Positions 36,700 through 46,046 of a DNA stretch of 64,000 nucleotides are shown here, piece after piece. The DNA lies in NCBI GenBank assembly GCA_963665545.2, contig CAXXKZ010000004.1, positions 62,001 to 126,000 of the forward strand, given 5' to 3'. The position numbers were made by a program, and so were the translations under genes. How positions within the stretch are numbered: position 1 is the stretch's first letter; each line of letters begins with the position of its first letter. This DNA comes from G963665545 sp963665545 (lineage in GTDB: Bacteria > Pseudomonadota > Gammaproteobacteria > Xanthomonadales > SZUA-36). The notes below the pieces were generated by a model. The model was given only the letters and a program-made list of their open reading frames with translations. It did no database searches and had not been told where the DNA came from.

Positions 36700-37929
36700 T
36701 TAGGGCACCCCATTGAGGGCAATGACTTCATACAACTCGGTTAGCTGGCTTGAATTCAGGAAATGGCCAGGCGTGAACTCGCTCTCGTCGATCGGGGAGG
36801 CGTGCATGGTGCCGACGTTGATTAACACCACCAGGGACGTATCGGTTCCTTCGAGCCAGGCCATCACGGCGCTAAAGCCAAGAACCCCGCCGGTATGGTT
36901 AATGAGTGGGGGGCCGCCCTCGCGCATGGGCATACGGAAAATCCCACGCCCGGCCTCCATGCGCCCATCGGACGTCTGCGTCGGCCTGAAGTCGAAAAAC
37001 AGGGCGCGGCTTCTTGCGTTGAGCAATTTTCCTGCCGCCAGTCCGGCAGCGAACCGGGCAAGGTCACTGGCGGCCGCCACCATCCCACCGGCTGCCCATT
37101 CCGGGGACAGGTTATAGGCTGAAGTTTCTATCAGGCCCGGTCGGATGGTAGGAAACGCCGGGTGCAAACCGGCGGCATTCAGGTAGCTCTCGCTGGCAAA
37201 ATGGTAATTTCCCGCAACGCGTTCCCTCGGCAGGGGTTCGAAGCCGTCCAGATAGATATCCTTGAGGCCCAGAGGTCGGAGAATTCGATTCCTGATTTCC
37301 TCTGTCAAATCGTTGCCGGTGACTTTTTCGATGATCAGCCCCAGTAGGGTGTAATTGGTGTTGGCATAGTTGAATTGAGCGCCGGGTTTGTTGGTGGCTG
37401 GGTTATCGCCATCTCTTAGGTATTCCAGCGTGGCATCCTTGGCCCAAACCTGTCCCACTTCAAAGCGTTCACCGCGCCCATCAGGAATCCATTCAGCATC
37501 AAATTCCCAGGTCGGGACGCCGCTGGTGTGGTTCATCAGCTGCAGAATGGTGGCGCTATTGGTATTGGGGATATCGGCCACCAATTCCGGGCCGAGAATA
37601 TCGCCTGCCGAGGCTGCCAGATCGAGTCGGCCTTCTTCGGACAGTTGCAAGGCAACGATGGCTGAAAACGGCTTGGTTATGCTACCGATACCAAACAGCG
37701 TCGTTGGGCTTACCGGTTTTTTGTGCGCGAGATCTGAATACCCGGCGACGCCGCTCCAGATGATGCCATCCGCGTTGGCGATGGCTGCGGATATACCGGG
37801 CAAGCCTTGTTTGACGCCCAGTTCGAGCTCGGCCTGGAGTCGCTCGTAAATTGATTCTTCGTCAGCCGAAGCTCGACTGCCATATGCGATCGTCAGCAGG
37901 ATAACTAGCGTATAGCGGATTATGATCAT
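36700..37929 (-). CDS. Secreted serine hydrolase, beta-lactamase/PBP4* fold
   Basis: 409 residues from ATG 37929, which gives the signal peptide MIIIRYTLVILLTIAYGSRASA. SITK holds Ser83 and Lys86, YANTN gives Tyr188 and Asn190, and INHTGGVLGF near 360 replaces KTG. The motif set is very close to the D-alanyl-D-alanine carboxypeptidase/esterase group. It lacks the extra C-terminal domain of the 2195-3580 paralog. Divergent from the prolyl oligopeptidase gene with about 140 bp between starts; both encode exported hydrolases and might be co-regulated. Confidence 0.87.
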   Translation of the reverse strand: MIIIRYTLVILLTIAYGSRASADEESIYERLQAELELGVKQGLPGISAAIANADGIIWSGVAGYSDLAHKKPVSPTTLFGIGSITKPFSAIVALQLSEEGRLDLAASAGDILGPELVADIPNTNSATILQLMNHTSGVPTWEFDAEWIPDGRGERFEVGQVWAKDATLEYLRDGDNPATNKPGAQFNYANTNYTLLGLIIEKVTGNDLTEEIRNRILRPLGLKDIYLDGFEPLPRERVAGNYHFASESYLNAAGLHPAFPTIRPGLIETSAYNLSPEWAAGGMVAAASDLARFAAGLAAGKLLNARSRALFFDFRPTQTSDGRMEAGRGIFRMPMREGGPPLINHTGGVLGFSAVMAWLEGTDTSLVVLINVGTMHASPIDESEFTPGHFLNSSQLTELYEVIALNGVP

Positions 37930-38070
37930 TGGGCCATGTGTTTCAAGTGCGGAAACCCGAGCATACGACATTGCAGCGATTACGCACAAACACTGAGGTT
38001 TTTCCCAGGATTTCGTTAATAAACTTACTCAGCCAAATTGTCACGAACCGGTCCGCAGAGGAATATCCCC

Positions 38071-40248
38071 ATGAAAATCGCACGACCTCATATCCGCAGA
38101 ACTTCACCCAGGCTGCTGCCAAGCCTGGCCGCCACATGTCTGTTGCTGTCGTGGTTTTTCCTGTCAATGGGCCCGACCCTCATGGCGCAGGACGCCCTGG
38201 ACGACCCGTACCTGTGGCTCGAGGAAGTGCAGGGCGAGCGCGCCCTGGAATGGGTAAATGAGCAAAACGCGCTGACCCTGCAACGATTGACATCCCACCC
38301 GCGCTATCTGGAGATATACCAGGACACGCTTAAAGACCTGACGCAGGGCGACCGTTTGCCGAATATCCAGGTCATTGGCGACTATGCCTACGACTTGCTG
38401 CAAACCGCCGATCATGTGCGCGGGTTGTGGCAGCGGACAACCGTCGATGATTTCTTGTCAGGCAAGCCGATCTGGCAAACCGTGCTGGACGTGGACCAAC
38501 TGGGCAGGGACGAAAACGCCAGTTGGGTATTTCGGGGCGCCACTTGCGTCGAACCGGAAAATGACCGGTGCATGCTAACCCTGTCACCCGGTGGTTCCGA
38601 CGCTGCGGCTTACCGTGAGTTTGACCTGGTCACCCGTTCCTTCGTCAAGGACGGGTTCCACCTGCCTGAAGTCAAGGCCAGTGTCGTCTGGGAAGATCGC
38701 GATACCTTGCTGGTCTCGGCGGCCACCACAGCGGAGAACTCATCACTGTCCGGCTACGGGCGAAGCTTGAAGCGTTGGCACCGGGGCAACGCCTTGAGCG
38801 AGGCAGCAGTGGTCATGACGGTGCCGGCCGATCACATGGCGATCTGGCCTTCAAGCAAATGGGACGGTGATCGTCACTACAGTATTGCCGCTGACCTGGT
38901 GACCATTTTTGAATCCGACATCTACCTCGTTGATGCTGGCACGGAGCCGCTGTTGCTGGCATTTCCCGAGGGTTTTCAGTTTAGCGGTGTCACCGCCGGG
39001 CGCGCCTATGGCACCCTCAAGAGCGCCCTGCAGCAAGACGGAACTGAATTCAAAGCCGGCGCCATGGTGGCTTTTCCACTTGAGCCCATGGTGGAATCAG
39101 GCCGCCTGTCCAACGCCGAACTGCTGTTTTCGCCGTCTGCCAACCAGGCCCTCAACACAGCGCTGGGTTTTGGCACCGTGGCTTTTGCTGACACGGTCTA
39201 TTTTGTAATCACCCAGGACGTTGTCGGCAAGCTGCTCAGCGCCCGGTTTGCCGAAGGCGGATGGGAAGTGAGCGAAGTGGCTCTGCCCGACCATGGATCG
39301 GTATCCATTATGGCTGGCCACAAGGGCTCTGCAACTGTATTTGCGACGTATCAGAACCTGATTACCCCGCCGACTCTGTACGCAATCAGGAGGGACTCTG
39401 AGCCGGCAGAAGTTGTTCGTGTTAAGCCGAAATTCGATGCTTCCGATTTGATCGTCGAGCAAAATTTTGCAAGCTCGAAAGATGGCACGAAAGTACCTTA
39501 TTTCATCACCCGTCCTCGTGATATGCAGATGGACGGCACGGCCCCCACCTTGATCGGCGCCTATGGCGGATTTGGCCTGACCATCTCACCCAATTACATG
39601 GGTGTCTTCGGTGGCGGTGCGCCTTTCAAGTCGATCATTCAGTCCGGCGGCGTTTATGTATCCGCCAATATTCGCGGTGGCGGTGAGTATGGGCCGGCGT
39701 GGCACGAGGCCGGCACACGGGAAAATCGTCAGCGTGTCTACGAGGATTTTTACGCGGTGGCCGAAGACCTGATTGAAAAAGGCTATACCTCGCCCGAGCA
39801 TCTTGGCATCTCCGGCGCCTCAAACAGCGGTCTGTTGGTGGGCGTGGCCATCACGCAACGGCCCGATTTGTACAAGGCAGCCTTGTGCGGTGTGCCGTTG
39901 CTGGATATGAGGCGCTATCACAAGTTGTTGGCCGGGGCGTCCTGGATGGCCGAATACGGTGATCCGGACAATCCGGATGACTGGGCCTTTATCCGTCAGT
40001 ATTCGCCCTATCAAAACGTCCGGCCGATGACGAAATACCCGGAAGTCATGTTCTGGGGTTCAACCAAAGACGACCGGGTTCACCCGGGCCATTCGCGCAA
40101 AATGGCGGCCAAGATGCAAGGCCAGGGTCACCCCATCCTGTTTTTCGAGGAAACCGAAGGCGGGCATGGCACGGCGGACCTGAATCATCAGGCCAAGTTG
40201 CAGGCGCTGCAGGCGGTTTACCTGATTGACAAGCTGACCAAGGGTTGA
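38071..40248 (+). CDS. Prolyl oligopeptidase (S9A), exported
   Basis: 725 residues from ATG 38071 (GAGGAA upstream). Signal peptide to about 38 (MGPTLMA). The beta-propeller spans about 80-440. The catalytic domain ends the protein: Ser584 in GISGASNSG, Asp near 668 in KDDRVHPGHSRK, and His near 699 in EGGHG. ANIRGGGEYGPAWHEAG is a strong S9 signature. S9A enzymes cut short peptides after proline; an export signal implies use on peptides in the periplasm. The first start codon in frame (TTG 38038) is less likely. Confidence 0.93.
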   Translation: MKIARPHIRRTSPRLLPSLAATCLLLSWFFLSMGPTLMAQDALDDPYLWLEEVQGERALEWVNEQNALTLQRLTSHPRYLEIYQDTLKDLTQGDRLPNIQVIGDYAYDLLQTADHVRGLWQRTTVDDFLSGKPIWQTVLDVDQLGRDENASWVFRGATCVEPENDRCMLTLSPGGSDAAAYREFDLVTRSFVKDGFHLPEVKASVVWEDRDTLLVSAATTAENSSLSGYGRSLKRWHRGNALSEAAVVMTVPADHMAIWPSSKWDGDRHYSIAADLVTIFESDIYLVDAGTEPLLLAFPEGFQFSGVTAGRAYGTLKSALQQDGTEFKAGAMVAFPLEPMVESGRLSNAELLFSPSANQALNTALGFGTVAFADTVYFVITQDVVGKLLSARFAEGGWEVSEVALPDHGSVSIMAGHKGSATVFATYQNLITPPTLYAIRRDSEPAEVVRVKPKFDASDLIVEQNFASSKDGTKVPYFITRPRDMQMDGTAPTLIGAYGGFGLTISPNYMGVFGGGAPFKSIIQSGGVYVSANIRGGGEYGPAWHEAGTRENRQRVYEDFYAVAEDLIEKGYTSPEHLGISGASNSGLLVGVAITQRPDLYKAALCGVPLLDMRRYHKLLAGASWMAEYGDPDNPDDWAFIRQYSPYQNVRPMTKYPEVMFWGSTKDDRVHPGHSRKMAAKMQGQGHPILFFEETEGGHGTADLNHQAKLQALQAVYLIDKLTKG

Positions 40249-40263
40249 GTCACCGGATCATGG

Positions 40264-42537
40264 TCAGCTCTGCAGAGCCGCCTTTACCGCATCCGGCCTG
40301 ATCGGCAGGTCGCGCATTCGGACACCCACTGCAGCGTACACCGCATTGGCAATTGCCGGAGCGATGGTCGTGACCGGCGGCTCGCCCATACCTACAGGGT
40401 ATTCATCGCTGTCGGCGAAATTAATGTGGAATGTCGGAATGGCGTCCAAACGCAGAGGTGAGTAAGTGTCGAGATTAAGGTCCCTTACTTGTCCCGCGTC
40501 GATGCCGGTACCTTCAAACAGGGCCATGCTCAATCCCCACAAAGCGCCTCCCTCGGCCTGTGCCAGCGCACCGTCGGGGTGCACGACGGTGCCGCAATCA
40601 ATGTCCATATACAAGTCGGTGACGCTGACCTTGCCGCTGGCGCGATCGACTTTCACCTTGGCTACCGTGGCGATCCAGGTTGGCATATCCCGCTGTTGGC
40701 CCGACCCTGTGGCAACGCCCATGCCCTCATCCGGGCCCAGGTCGCTGCCCCAGCCCGAACGTTTGCTGACGCTGCGCAAGACCTTGGCAAGCCTGAGTGC
40801 GCCGCCCACATTATTCGGCGCGCTGCCGGCGTTCTTGCCTGCGCCATCAAGTAGCGACAGGCGCAGATCGACCGGATCCTGTTGCGTGGCGAGGGCCACC
40901 TCATCCATAAACGATTCGACTCCAAAATTCACCCAGCCAGGACCGACCGAGCGTAGCCAGCCGGGTAGAAATGTTTTCTGAGCCAGTTCGTTATTGATCG
41001 CCCGCACCCGGTGATTGGCCAGTGAGTACCAGTGATCGGCGCTGGCGATCGAAAAGGCGTCAAACTTGCCCTTGCCATCGACGCCATCACCCAGAAATCC
41101 AGGTGCCATCGTCAATGTAGGCCAGCCTGCCGCTGCAGCGTGTTCAATCCCGGTCAGCCTGTTGGCATCGTCAAAGGAGGCCGTGAACTTTGCAACCGAT
41201 CCGGACCGGATACAGTCGAAGCGCGAATCGTCTTCGCGCGTAAAAACGGCCTTGACGGGTTTGCCCCATGCCTTGGCGGTCAGGGCCGCCGGGAGAATGT
41301 AATCACCAAACAGCCTGCGTCCGAAACCGCCACCGAGGTAATACTGATGGATCAGGATGTCGCTCTCTTCGACTTCGAGCGCTTGGGCGATAACCGGCAG
41401 AATGAGTGACTGCCATTGATTGCCGCAATGAATGTTCCACCTGCCTGCGCTGAACTCCACCGTAGCATTGACTGGTTCGAGCTGGAAATGCAGGACTGGG
41501 TCAGTGCGATAGGTCGCATCCAGTGTTGAATTGGCAGACATCTGCGCGGCCCGGGCATCGCCATGGTTTACAAATAGCGTGCCTGCCGTGCCATCATTGA
41601 CCAGGCGCTCACCCTCGACCCGGATTTGGGCCTCGGTGACATCAGCCGTAGGCCCTGCGCTCCAGTTCACCTTGATCGCATCCGCCGCCTTGATGGCACC
41701 CCACTGGCTGTCAGCGATCGCCGTTACCCAGCCCTGCAAGGTGCCACTGGGGTCGTTCAGCACCTGGTAGCCCTGGTAGCCACGAATCAATTTGGCGGCA
41801 CTGTCATCCACGCCTTGCACTGAACTGCCGTAGCGCGTTGGCGGAATAAGCGGCCTAGCATAAACCATAGCCTCAATTTCCACATCGATACCGTATTGAG
41901 CCGAACCATCGGTTTTGTCGGGAATATCCAGGGCGCTACCCGGCTTGCCAATGATGCTACGAGCGGAAGCCGCCTTGACCGGCATGCCCGCAAGTTCTTC
42001 AGCTGTGAACACCCGGTCGATGGCGCCATTCTGCACAATTTCACCAAAAGTGACCGACTCGTTGCCGCAAATGACGCGGCTGTCGTGTACACGACAGTCG
42101 CTGGAGGCAACCTGCAACAGTGTTGCGCCTGCTTCCAACAATACCAAGCGTCCGGCCGCACCGGCCTGCGACATTAGAGTAAATGAGCTCCAGACTGACC
42201 ACGAGCCACCGGTGACCCGGTAGCCCCAACGAGGATCCGAATCCACGTGGCTGATGCGCACGTCTGACCACGCCACCCCGAGTTCATCGGCAACGATACG
42301 GGCCATTGCGGTGCCTATGTGCTGGCCCATTTCGGCTTCGGCGACGTTGATGGTGGTGACACCCTGGGCGTCCATCTCGAACCACACATTGGGTGCGAAT
42401 CGTCGTGCGGACAGCTCGGCGCGAGCGGAGTGGGCAGGGCTAAGGCCGCCGAAGCCCAAAACGAGTGTGCCGGCCACGCTGCCGACCATGAAGGAACGAC
42501 GGGTAAAAGTGCTGGAGGTTTCGGCTTGGGTTTTCAT
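40264..42537 (-). CDS. Molybdopterin-binding large subunit of a xanthine-dehydrogenase-family oxidoreductase (IorB-like)
   Basis: 757 residues from ATG 42537. A Tat signal (TRRSFMVGSVAGTL) sends it folded to the periplasm. It has the Mo-cofactor domains of isoquinoline-1-oxidoreductase-type enzymes: NVAEAEMGQHIGTAMARIVA, QYYLGGGFGRRLFGDYI and, near the end, GMGEPPVTTIAPAIANAV with the conserved GExx-Glu that acts as base. The enzyme oxidises N-heterocycles or aldehydes, passing electrons to the small subunit. ATG overlaps the TGA of the small-subunit gene, so subunits are made in step. The usual cytochrome c partner is not visible here. Confidence 0.9.
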   Translation of the reverse strand: MKTQAETSSTFTRRSFMVGSVAGTLVLGFGGLSPAHSARAELSARRFAPNVWFEMDAQGVTTINVAEAEMGQHIGTAMARIVADELGVAWSDVRISHVDSDPRWGYRVTGGSWSVWSSFTLMSQAGAAGRLVLLEAGATLLQVASSDCRVHDSRVICGNESVTFGEIVQNGAIDRVFTAEELAGMPVKAASARSIIGKPGSALDIPDKTDGSAQYGIDVEIEAMVYARPLIPPTRYGSSVQGVDDSAAKLIRGYQGYQVLNDPSGTLQGWVTAIADSQWGAIKAADAIKVNWSAGPTADVTEAQIRVEGERLVNDGTAGTLFVNHGDARAAQMSANSTLDATYRTDPVLHFQLEPVNATVEFSAGRWNIHCGNQWQSLILPVIAQALEVEESDILIHQYYLGGGFGRRLFGDYILPAALTAKAWGKPVKAVFTREDDSRFDCIRSGSVAKFTASFDDANRLTGIEHAAAAGWPTLTMAPGFLGDGVDGKGKFDAFSIASADHWYSLANHRVRAINNELAQKTFLPGWLRSVGPGWVNFGVESFMDEVALATQQDPVDLRLSLLDGAGKNAGSAPNNVGGALRLAKVLRSVSKRSGWGSDLGPDEGMGVATGSGQQRDMPTWIATVAKVKVDRASGKVSVTDLYMDIDCGTVVHPDGALAQAEGGALWGLSMALFEGTGIDAGQVRDLNLDTYSPLRLDAIPTFHINFADSDEYPVGMGEPPVTTIAPAIANAVYAAVGVRMRDLPIRPDAVKAALQS

Positions 42538-43016
42538 ACGCTGCCTCCATCGAATGAGGCTGACTGAATGGCGTCTGCGGCCTGGCGCACCGCCTTTACG
42601 ATACGGGTGTAGGACATGCAGCGGCATAAATTGCCCTTCATGTGGTCGACGATCTCCTCATCGCTGGGTTCAGGATTGCGCCGCAACAGCTCCGCAGCCT
42701 GCATGATTTGGCCGGATTGGCAATAGCCGCATTGTGGTACCTGGGCTTCCACCCAGGCCACTTGTAAGGGGTGCTGTCCTTCTGCATGCAAGCCTTCAAT
42801 GGTGGTGATTTTGGCGCCGGCAATCTGACTCACGGGCGCGGAACATGATCGCAGGGGGACACCACCGATGTGTACAGTGCAGGCCCCGCAACTACCAATA
42901 CCGCAGCCGAACTTGGTGCCCTTGAGGCCAAGGTCGTCACGGATGACCCACAATAGTGGCGTATCGGGTTCGGCGTTGGTGGTGACAGGCTGGCCGTTCA
43001 GGATGAATGAAATCAT
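42534..43016 (-). CDS. [2Fe-2S] small subunit of the molybdenum hydroxylase (IorA-like)
   Basis: 160 residues. The plant-type cluster ligands are in CGIGSCGACTVH and the downstream Cys (LRSCSAP); the second cluster uses CGYCQSGQ and CRCMSYTR. This is the complete pattern for two clusters, the length is normal and no signal peptide is present, so it should travel with the Tat-exported large subunit. First gene of a two-gene operon with a four-base ATGA overlap. Confidence 0.93.
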   Translation of the reverse strand: MISFILNGQPVTTNAEPDTPLLWVIRDDLGLKGTKFGCGIGSCGACTVHIGGVPLRSCSAPVSQIAGAKITTIEGLHAEGQHPLQVAWVEAQVPQCGYCQSGQIMQAAELLRRNPEPSDEEIVDHMKGNLCRCMSYTRIVKAVRQAADAIQSASFDGGSV

Positions 43017-43161
43017 GGTGCGCTTCTCTGGAGTATAGACCTCAAGTATAGAACACTATCTCGGCAACGCCTTCCCGGGTCCGGGCGAACACCGGGACAT
43101 TGATGAATAGCGTTTTATGTCTCGTCTATACTGGATTGGCTAACAACAAAAGGAGAGACCC

Positions 43162-43548
43162 ATGAAAAGTATCATTAGCAGATTAATTATTGCAGCAATA
43201 TTGCTCGGCTTCGGCGCTTCCGTGCAAGCTGCCCGGATAGTACAGATATGGAACTGCACATTACAGGACGGCCAGACATACGAGGATGCGGCAGCGGTAT
43301 CTTCGGCCTGGGCCAAAGCCGCTAATGGCGTGGCTGGTGGAGAAAATTTTGAGGTCATTTTGAACTTCCCCCTGGCTGCGGACGCAGATGAAGGGGATTT
43401 CAGCTTCGTTCTGGTCGCGCCCAACGCGACCGCATGGGGTACGTTCGAAGATGTCTACGAGGGGTCGGCCGCGCAAGAAGCGGATGAATCCTTCGGAGAA
43501 GTTGCAACCTGCGATACGAGCCAGATTTGGCGTTCCGTCAAGATGTAG
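43162..43548 (+). CDS. Small exported protein, unknown
   Basis: 128 residues, strong GGAGAG before the ATG. Signal peptide ends SVQA at about 23. The mature part is acidic with two Cys (NCT near 32, TCDTS near 120) that could pair. WNCTLQDGQTYEDAAAVSSAW reads like a conserved family of marine bacterial secreted proteins, but I cannot name it. It lies divergent to the molybdenum hydroxylase operon and has its own strong terminator. Confidence 0.7.
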   Translation: MKSIISRLIIAAILLGFGASVQAARIVQIWNCTLQDGQTYEDAAAVSSAWAKAANGVAGGENFEVILNFPLAADADEGDFSFVLVAPNATAWGTFEDVYEGSAAQEADESFGEVATCDTSQIWRSVKM

Positions 43549-43572
43549 TGTGTCGTTAGGGCCTGTTAAGCA

Positions 43573-43596
43573 AAGCGCGCCACGTGGCGCGCTTTT
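43573..43596 (+). terminator. Rho-independent terminator
   Basis: AAGCGCGCCACGTGGCGCGC followed by TTTT: a perfect 18-base palindrome (GCGCGCCAC/GTGGCGCGC) with a T-run, 24 bp after the preceding stop. On the minus strand the A-rich base gives it two-way potential for the convergent gene at 43624. Confidence 0.85.
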
Positions 43597-43623
43597 CGTT
43601 TGCAGGCGCCCGAGGCGCCCCGT

Positions 43624-44487
43624 TTACCCGTCGGCAACCTCGAATGACCCTTCCGAAAATACCTGATTGCCGCTTTCTTCAACAGCACCCACCTCGAATT
43701 TAAACTCTGTGAAGCCGTCTTCGATATATTTGGTGAAGTAACCTTCTGGCACCGCAACGCTGGTTTGACCCGGCGGCAGATGCGCGGTAAATTTCCTGGT
43801 CGGGGTCGCGGCGTCCTCATCTTCGGGTTCAACCACTACTTCCCAGGCAACCACGGGTACGTCAGCGTGGTCGGGAATGATGCCATCATCGATCAGAGCC
43901 TGATCATGACAACTGTCGCCGAGATCGTCGCCGGGCATCCAGGCAATGACCACCGCGTCGACCGCCATTTCCATGTCTTCGGTGAGAGAAATGTCCGCTG
44001 CAGCAGGAATGTCATAGGTCAGCTCCGCGGTGCCCTTGAGCTTGTCGCCATCCAGCGTAAATGCACGGAATTTATAGGTGCCTTCAGCAAAGCGCATCAA
44101 AAACTCGCCCAGCGTGAGGACCGGATCATCGGGTTCTTCTTCATCCGGTTCGCAAAGCGGTTCGGCGCTTTCAAAGAAAAACTCGGTCAGGCCCTGGTCG
44201 GCCATTGCGCCGCTCGCCTTGGCCGTTACAATCTTCTGGCCCATGGGGTCAGTGATACGTCCCCAGCTCCAGGCGTCACCGTCCATCAGGGAGTGGAAGC
44301 CGACGTCCCCGTCAGAGGCGTTGATTTCGATAATGACAGTGGTTTCGCCGAATTCACCGAAATCTTCGGCGAAGGCCGGCGCTGCCAATGCCCCTAAGAA
44401 TGCCACAACACATGCCAATTTCAATGCCGACGCCCGCGCCGCGGCTGCGGGCGGGAGCGGTAAAGCGAGACTCGTTAATCTATTCAT
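43624..44487 (-). CDS. Acidic exported protein, unknown; N-terminus resembles an R1 repeat
   Basis: 287 residues from ATG 44487, with a strong CAGGAGC upstream. Signal peptide MNRLTSLALPLPPAAAARAS then ALKLACVVAFLGALAAPAFA. The mature part is acidic, with Cys at CEPDEEEP and SCHDQAL, and has strand-like repeats (TVIIEINASDGDVGFHSL, YKFRAFTLDGDKLKG, FKFEVGAV). I recognise no family. The first 20 codons are encoded by DNA similar to the R1 core (GAGTCTCGCTT, GCTCCCGCC), so the leader may derive from an R1 copy. A hairpin lies after the stop. Confidence 0.7.
   Translation of the reverse strand: MNRLTSLALPLPPAAAARASALKLACVVAFLGALAAPAFAEDFGEFGETTVIIEINASDGDVGFHSLMDGDAWSWGRITDPMGQKIVTAKASGAMADQGLTEFFFESAEPLCEPDEEEPDDPVLTLGEFLMRFAEGTYKFRAFTLDGDKLKGTAELTYDIPAAADISLTEDMEMAVDAVVIAWMPGDDLGDSCHDQALIDDGIIPDHADVPVVAWEVVVEPEDEDAATPTRKFTAHLPPGQTSVAVPEGYFTKYIEDGFTEFKFEVGAVEESGNQVFSEGSFEVADG
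44421..44477 (-). repeat. Degenerate R1-like segment inside a signal-peptide coding region
   Basis: On the minus strand AACGAGTCTCGCTTTACCGC, followed by TCCCGCC and a GC-rich stretch up to GTCGGCATTG, lines up with the start of R1 copies (AAGGAGTCTCGCTTCCCTGC, then TCCCGCC). Similarity is clear over about 25 bases and weak beyond. It could be chance, but order and orientation agree. Confidence 0.45.
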
Positions 44488-44632
44488 TCCTGGGCTCCTG
44501 TAAAGTTGCAAATAACGATTGCAATGTTGGGGCTCAATCGCCTCTGTGCGTTGCAGCACTTTGCATTGCACCCTTTGGACGGCTTGGGTCAGATAAATCA
44601 ATCGGTGACGGGGCGAGAAGAGAGCGCCTTCT

Positions 44633-45342
44633 TCATTCTTGGGTAAAGCGATGCCCCTGCTCTTTTAGGAAGCTGCGCCGTGCCCGCCAGTCAGGTTCGA
44701 GACTGGCAAGGAGTTGATAGAAGGCAGCACCATGATTCATGTGTTTGAGGTGGCACAGTTCATGTGCAATGACGAAATCAACATTGGCCAGGGGCGCCTT
44801 GACCAGGTGGGTGTTGAGGCGAATGACACCATCCAGATTGCAGGTGCCTGTTTCATTCTCCTGAGCTTTAATTTGAGTGTGTGGTCAACTGCCCAGGCTG
44901 CTCGCTTGGAAACGATTATCAGACGTTCTGCGAATAGTTCGCCGGCGTGTTGCCGGTAAGCGGCGTGCAGCATCGATCTGACGGCATGCTCTGCATGGTC
45001 GTCCGACAGAATGGTGATTTGCCCATCCTCAAAACGGATTTTGGGCTGCCGCCCAATTTGGTGCGAGAAGAGCATTGGCAGGCGCCGGCCCAGATAAAGG
45101 TGGTGCGCGCCCTGACTGTACTTGAGTGCGGGCAGGTGGCGTTTGCGCGCCTGGTGAAGGAACCGCATTACCCTTGGGATATTGTTGCACAGGGCTGTAT
45201 CGATGGCGCGTCTTGACCAGCTTGTGGGCGCAACGACAACCAGTCCGCCATCCGCGTCAAGTTCCATGTGCAGCCGCCGCTTGACCCTTGGGCGGCGAAT
45301 GACCAGGTAGGCCGGTAACAAGTTCGGCGCTAATTCAGTCAA
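44633..45342 (-). pseudogene. YgjP-like (DUF45/SprT-type) zinc metallopeptidase, frameshifted
   Basis: From a TTG at 45342 the frame gives RVKRRLHMELDADGGLVVVAP, the family N-terminus, down to LKLRRMK. Then the frame breaks. The correct continuation, GTCNLDGVIRLNTHLVKAPL and the zinc site HELCHLKHMNHG, is in another frame ending with TGA at 44635-44633. Homologs read RMKxRWGxC at the junction, and here the TRW-like triplets are missing, as if 7 bases (or 7 plus a multiple of 3) were lost around 44843. The visible first frame runs on to 44737 without the HExxH-like site, so the product cannot be an active peptidase. Confidence 0.8.
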
Positions 45343-45569
45343 TGTGATGGCAGCATGGTCTGTGGTGGAATTTCTTGTCTAGGCCCGCGTTTATTTTACT
45401 GTGTCGCAGTTGTACATTCACCCCAGCGACCGGGTTTATCCACCAAAATATTTCCATACACCGGCGTATTGTGAAAAGATACAATCTATTGCATCATTTT
45501 CGACCCACTGCAGGGGGGTGCCTGCCGCGATCCAGATCGGACTCGGCGAACTCAAGGGAAAGTATCATC

Positions 45570-45956
45570 ATGTTTACAGCCGACCAGTTAGTGGCCCATC
45601 TCGTGGGTGATTTCATGCTCCAGAATGACTGGATGGCACGCAATAAATTCCACAATTCGCTTGCCTGTGGCGTGCATGTCATCGTGTACAGCCTGCCATT
45701 CCTGCTGATTACGCAGAATCCGTTGACTCTTCTGGTGATAGTCGGCTCGCACTTCATAATCGATCGCTGGCGTATCGTCCGTCAGTTGATCTGGGTCAGG
45801 AATGTACTGTTTCCCGGTTCCAGGCCTTGGGACGAGTGTTCTGAGACCGGATTTTCCCCTGGCTTATCTGATCAGATGGCACGGTTTCTGTACATTGTGT
45901 TCGATGCCACCCTGCACATCCTGATCAACGGCGTGGCGATCCATTACCTGGGATAG
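45570..45956 (+). CDS. DUF3307 membrane protein
   Basis: 128 residues from ATG 45570 (AAGGGAAAG upstream); the longer frame to 45375 crosses unrelated sequence. MFTADQLVAHLVGDFMLQND, WMARNK and GSHFIIDRW are the DUF3307 hallmarks, with His and Asp residues inside membrane segments (three or four helices). Family function is unknown; phage or plasmid defence and metal-binding roles have been guessed elsewhere, but nothing here supports one. It stands alone before the phosphatase gene. Confidence 0.85.
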   Translation: MFTADQLVAHLVGDFMLQNDWMARNKFHNSLACGVHVIVYSLPFLLITQNPLTLLVIVGSHFIIDRWRIVRQLIWVRNVLFPGSRPWDECSETGFSPGLSDQMARFLYIVFDATLHILINGVAIHYLG

Positions 45957-46046
45957 GGCCTCTGGCCGGCGAAACCAGGCCCAAGTGCAGATTTTCTGTT
46001 CCGCTTGGGTTACATTTGCATTTTCCAAATGCAGAATTAATGTGCC

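Noticed and set aside
38038..38070. TTG start for the prolyl oligopeptidase
   Set aside because: ATG 38071 has a GAGGAA site and a normal signal peptide; the TTG has neither.
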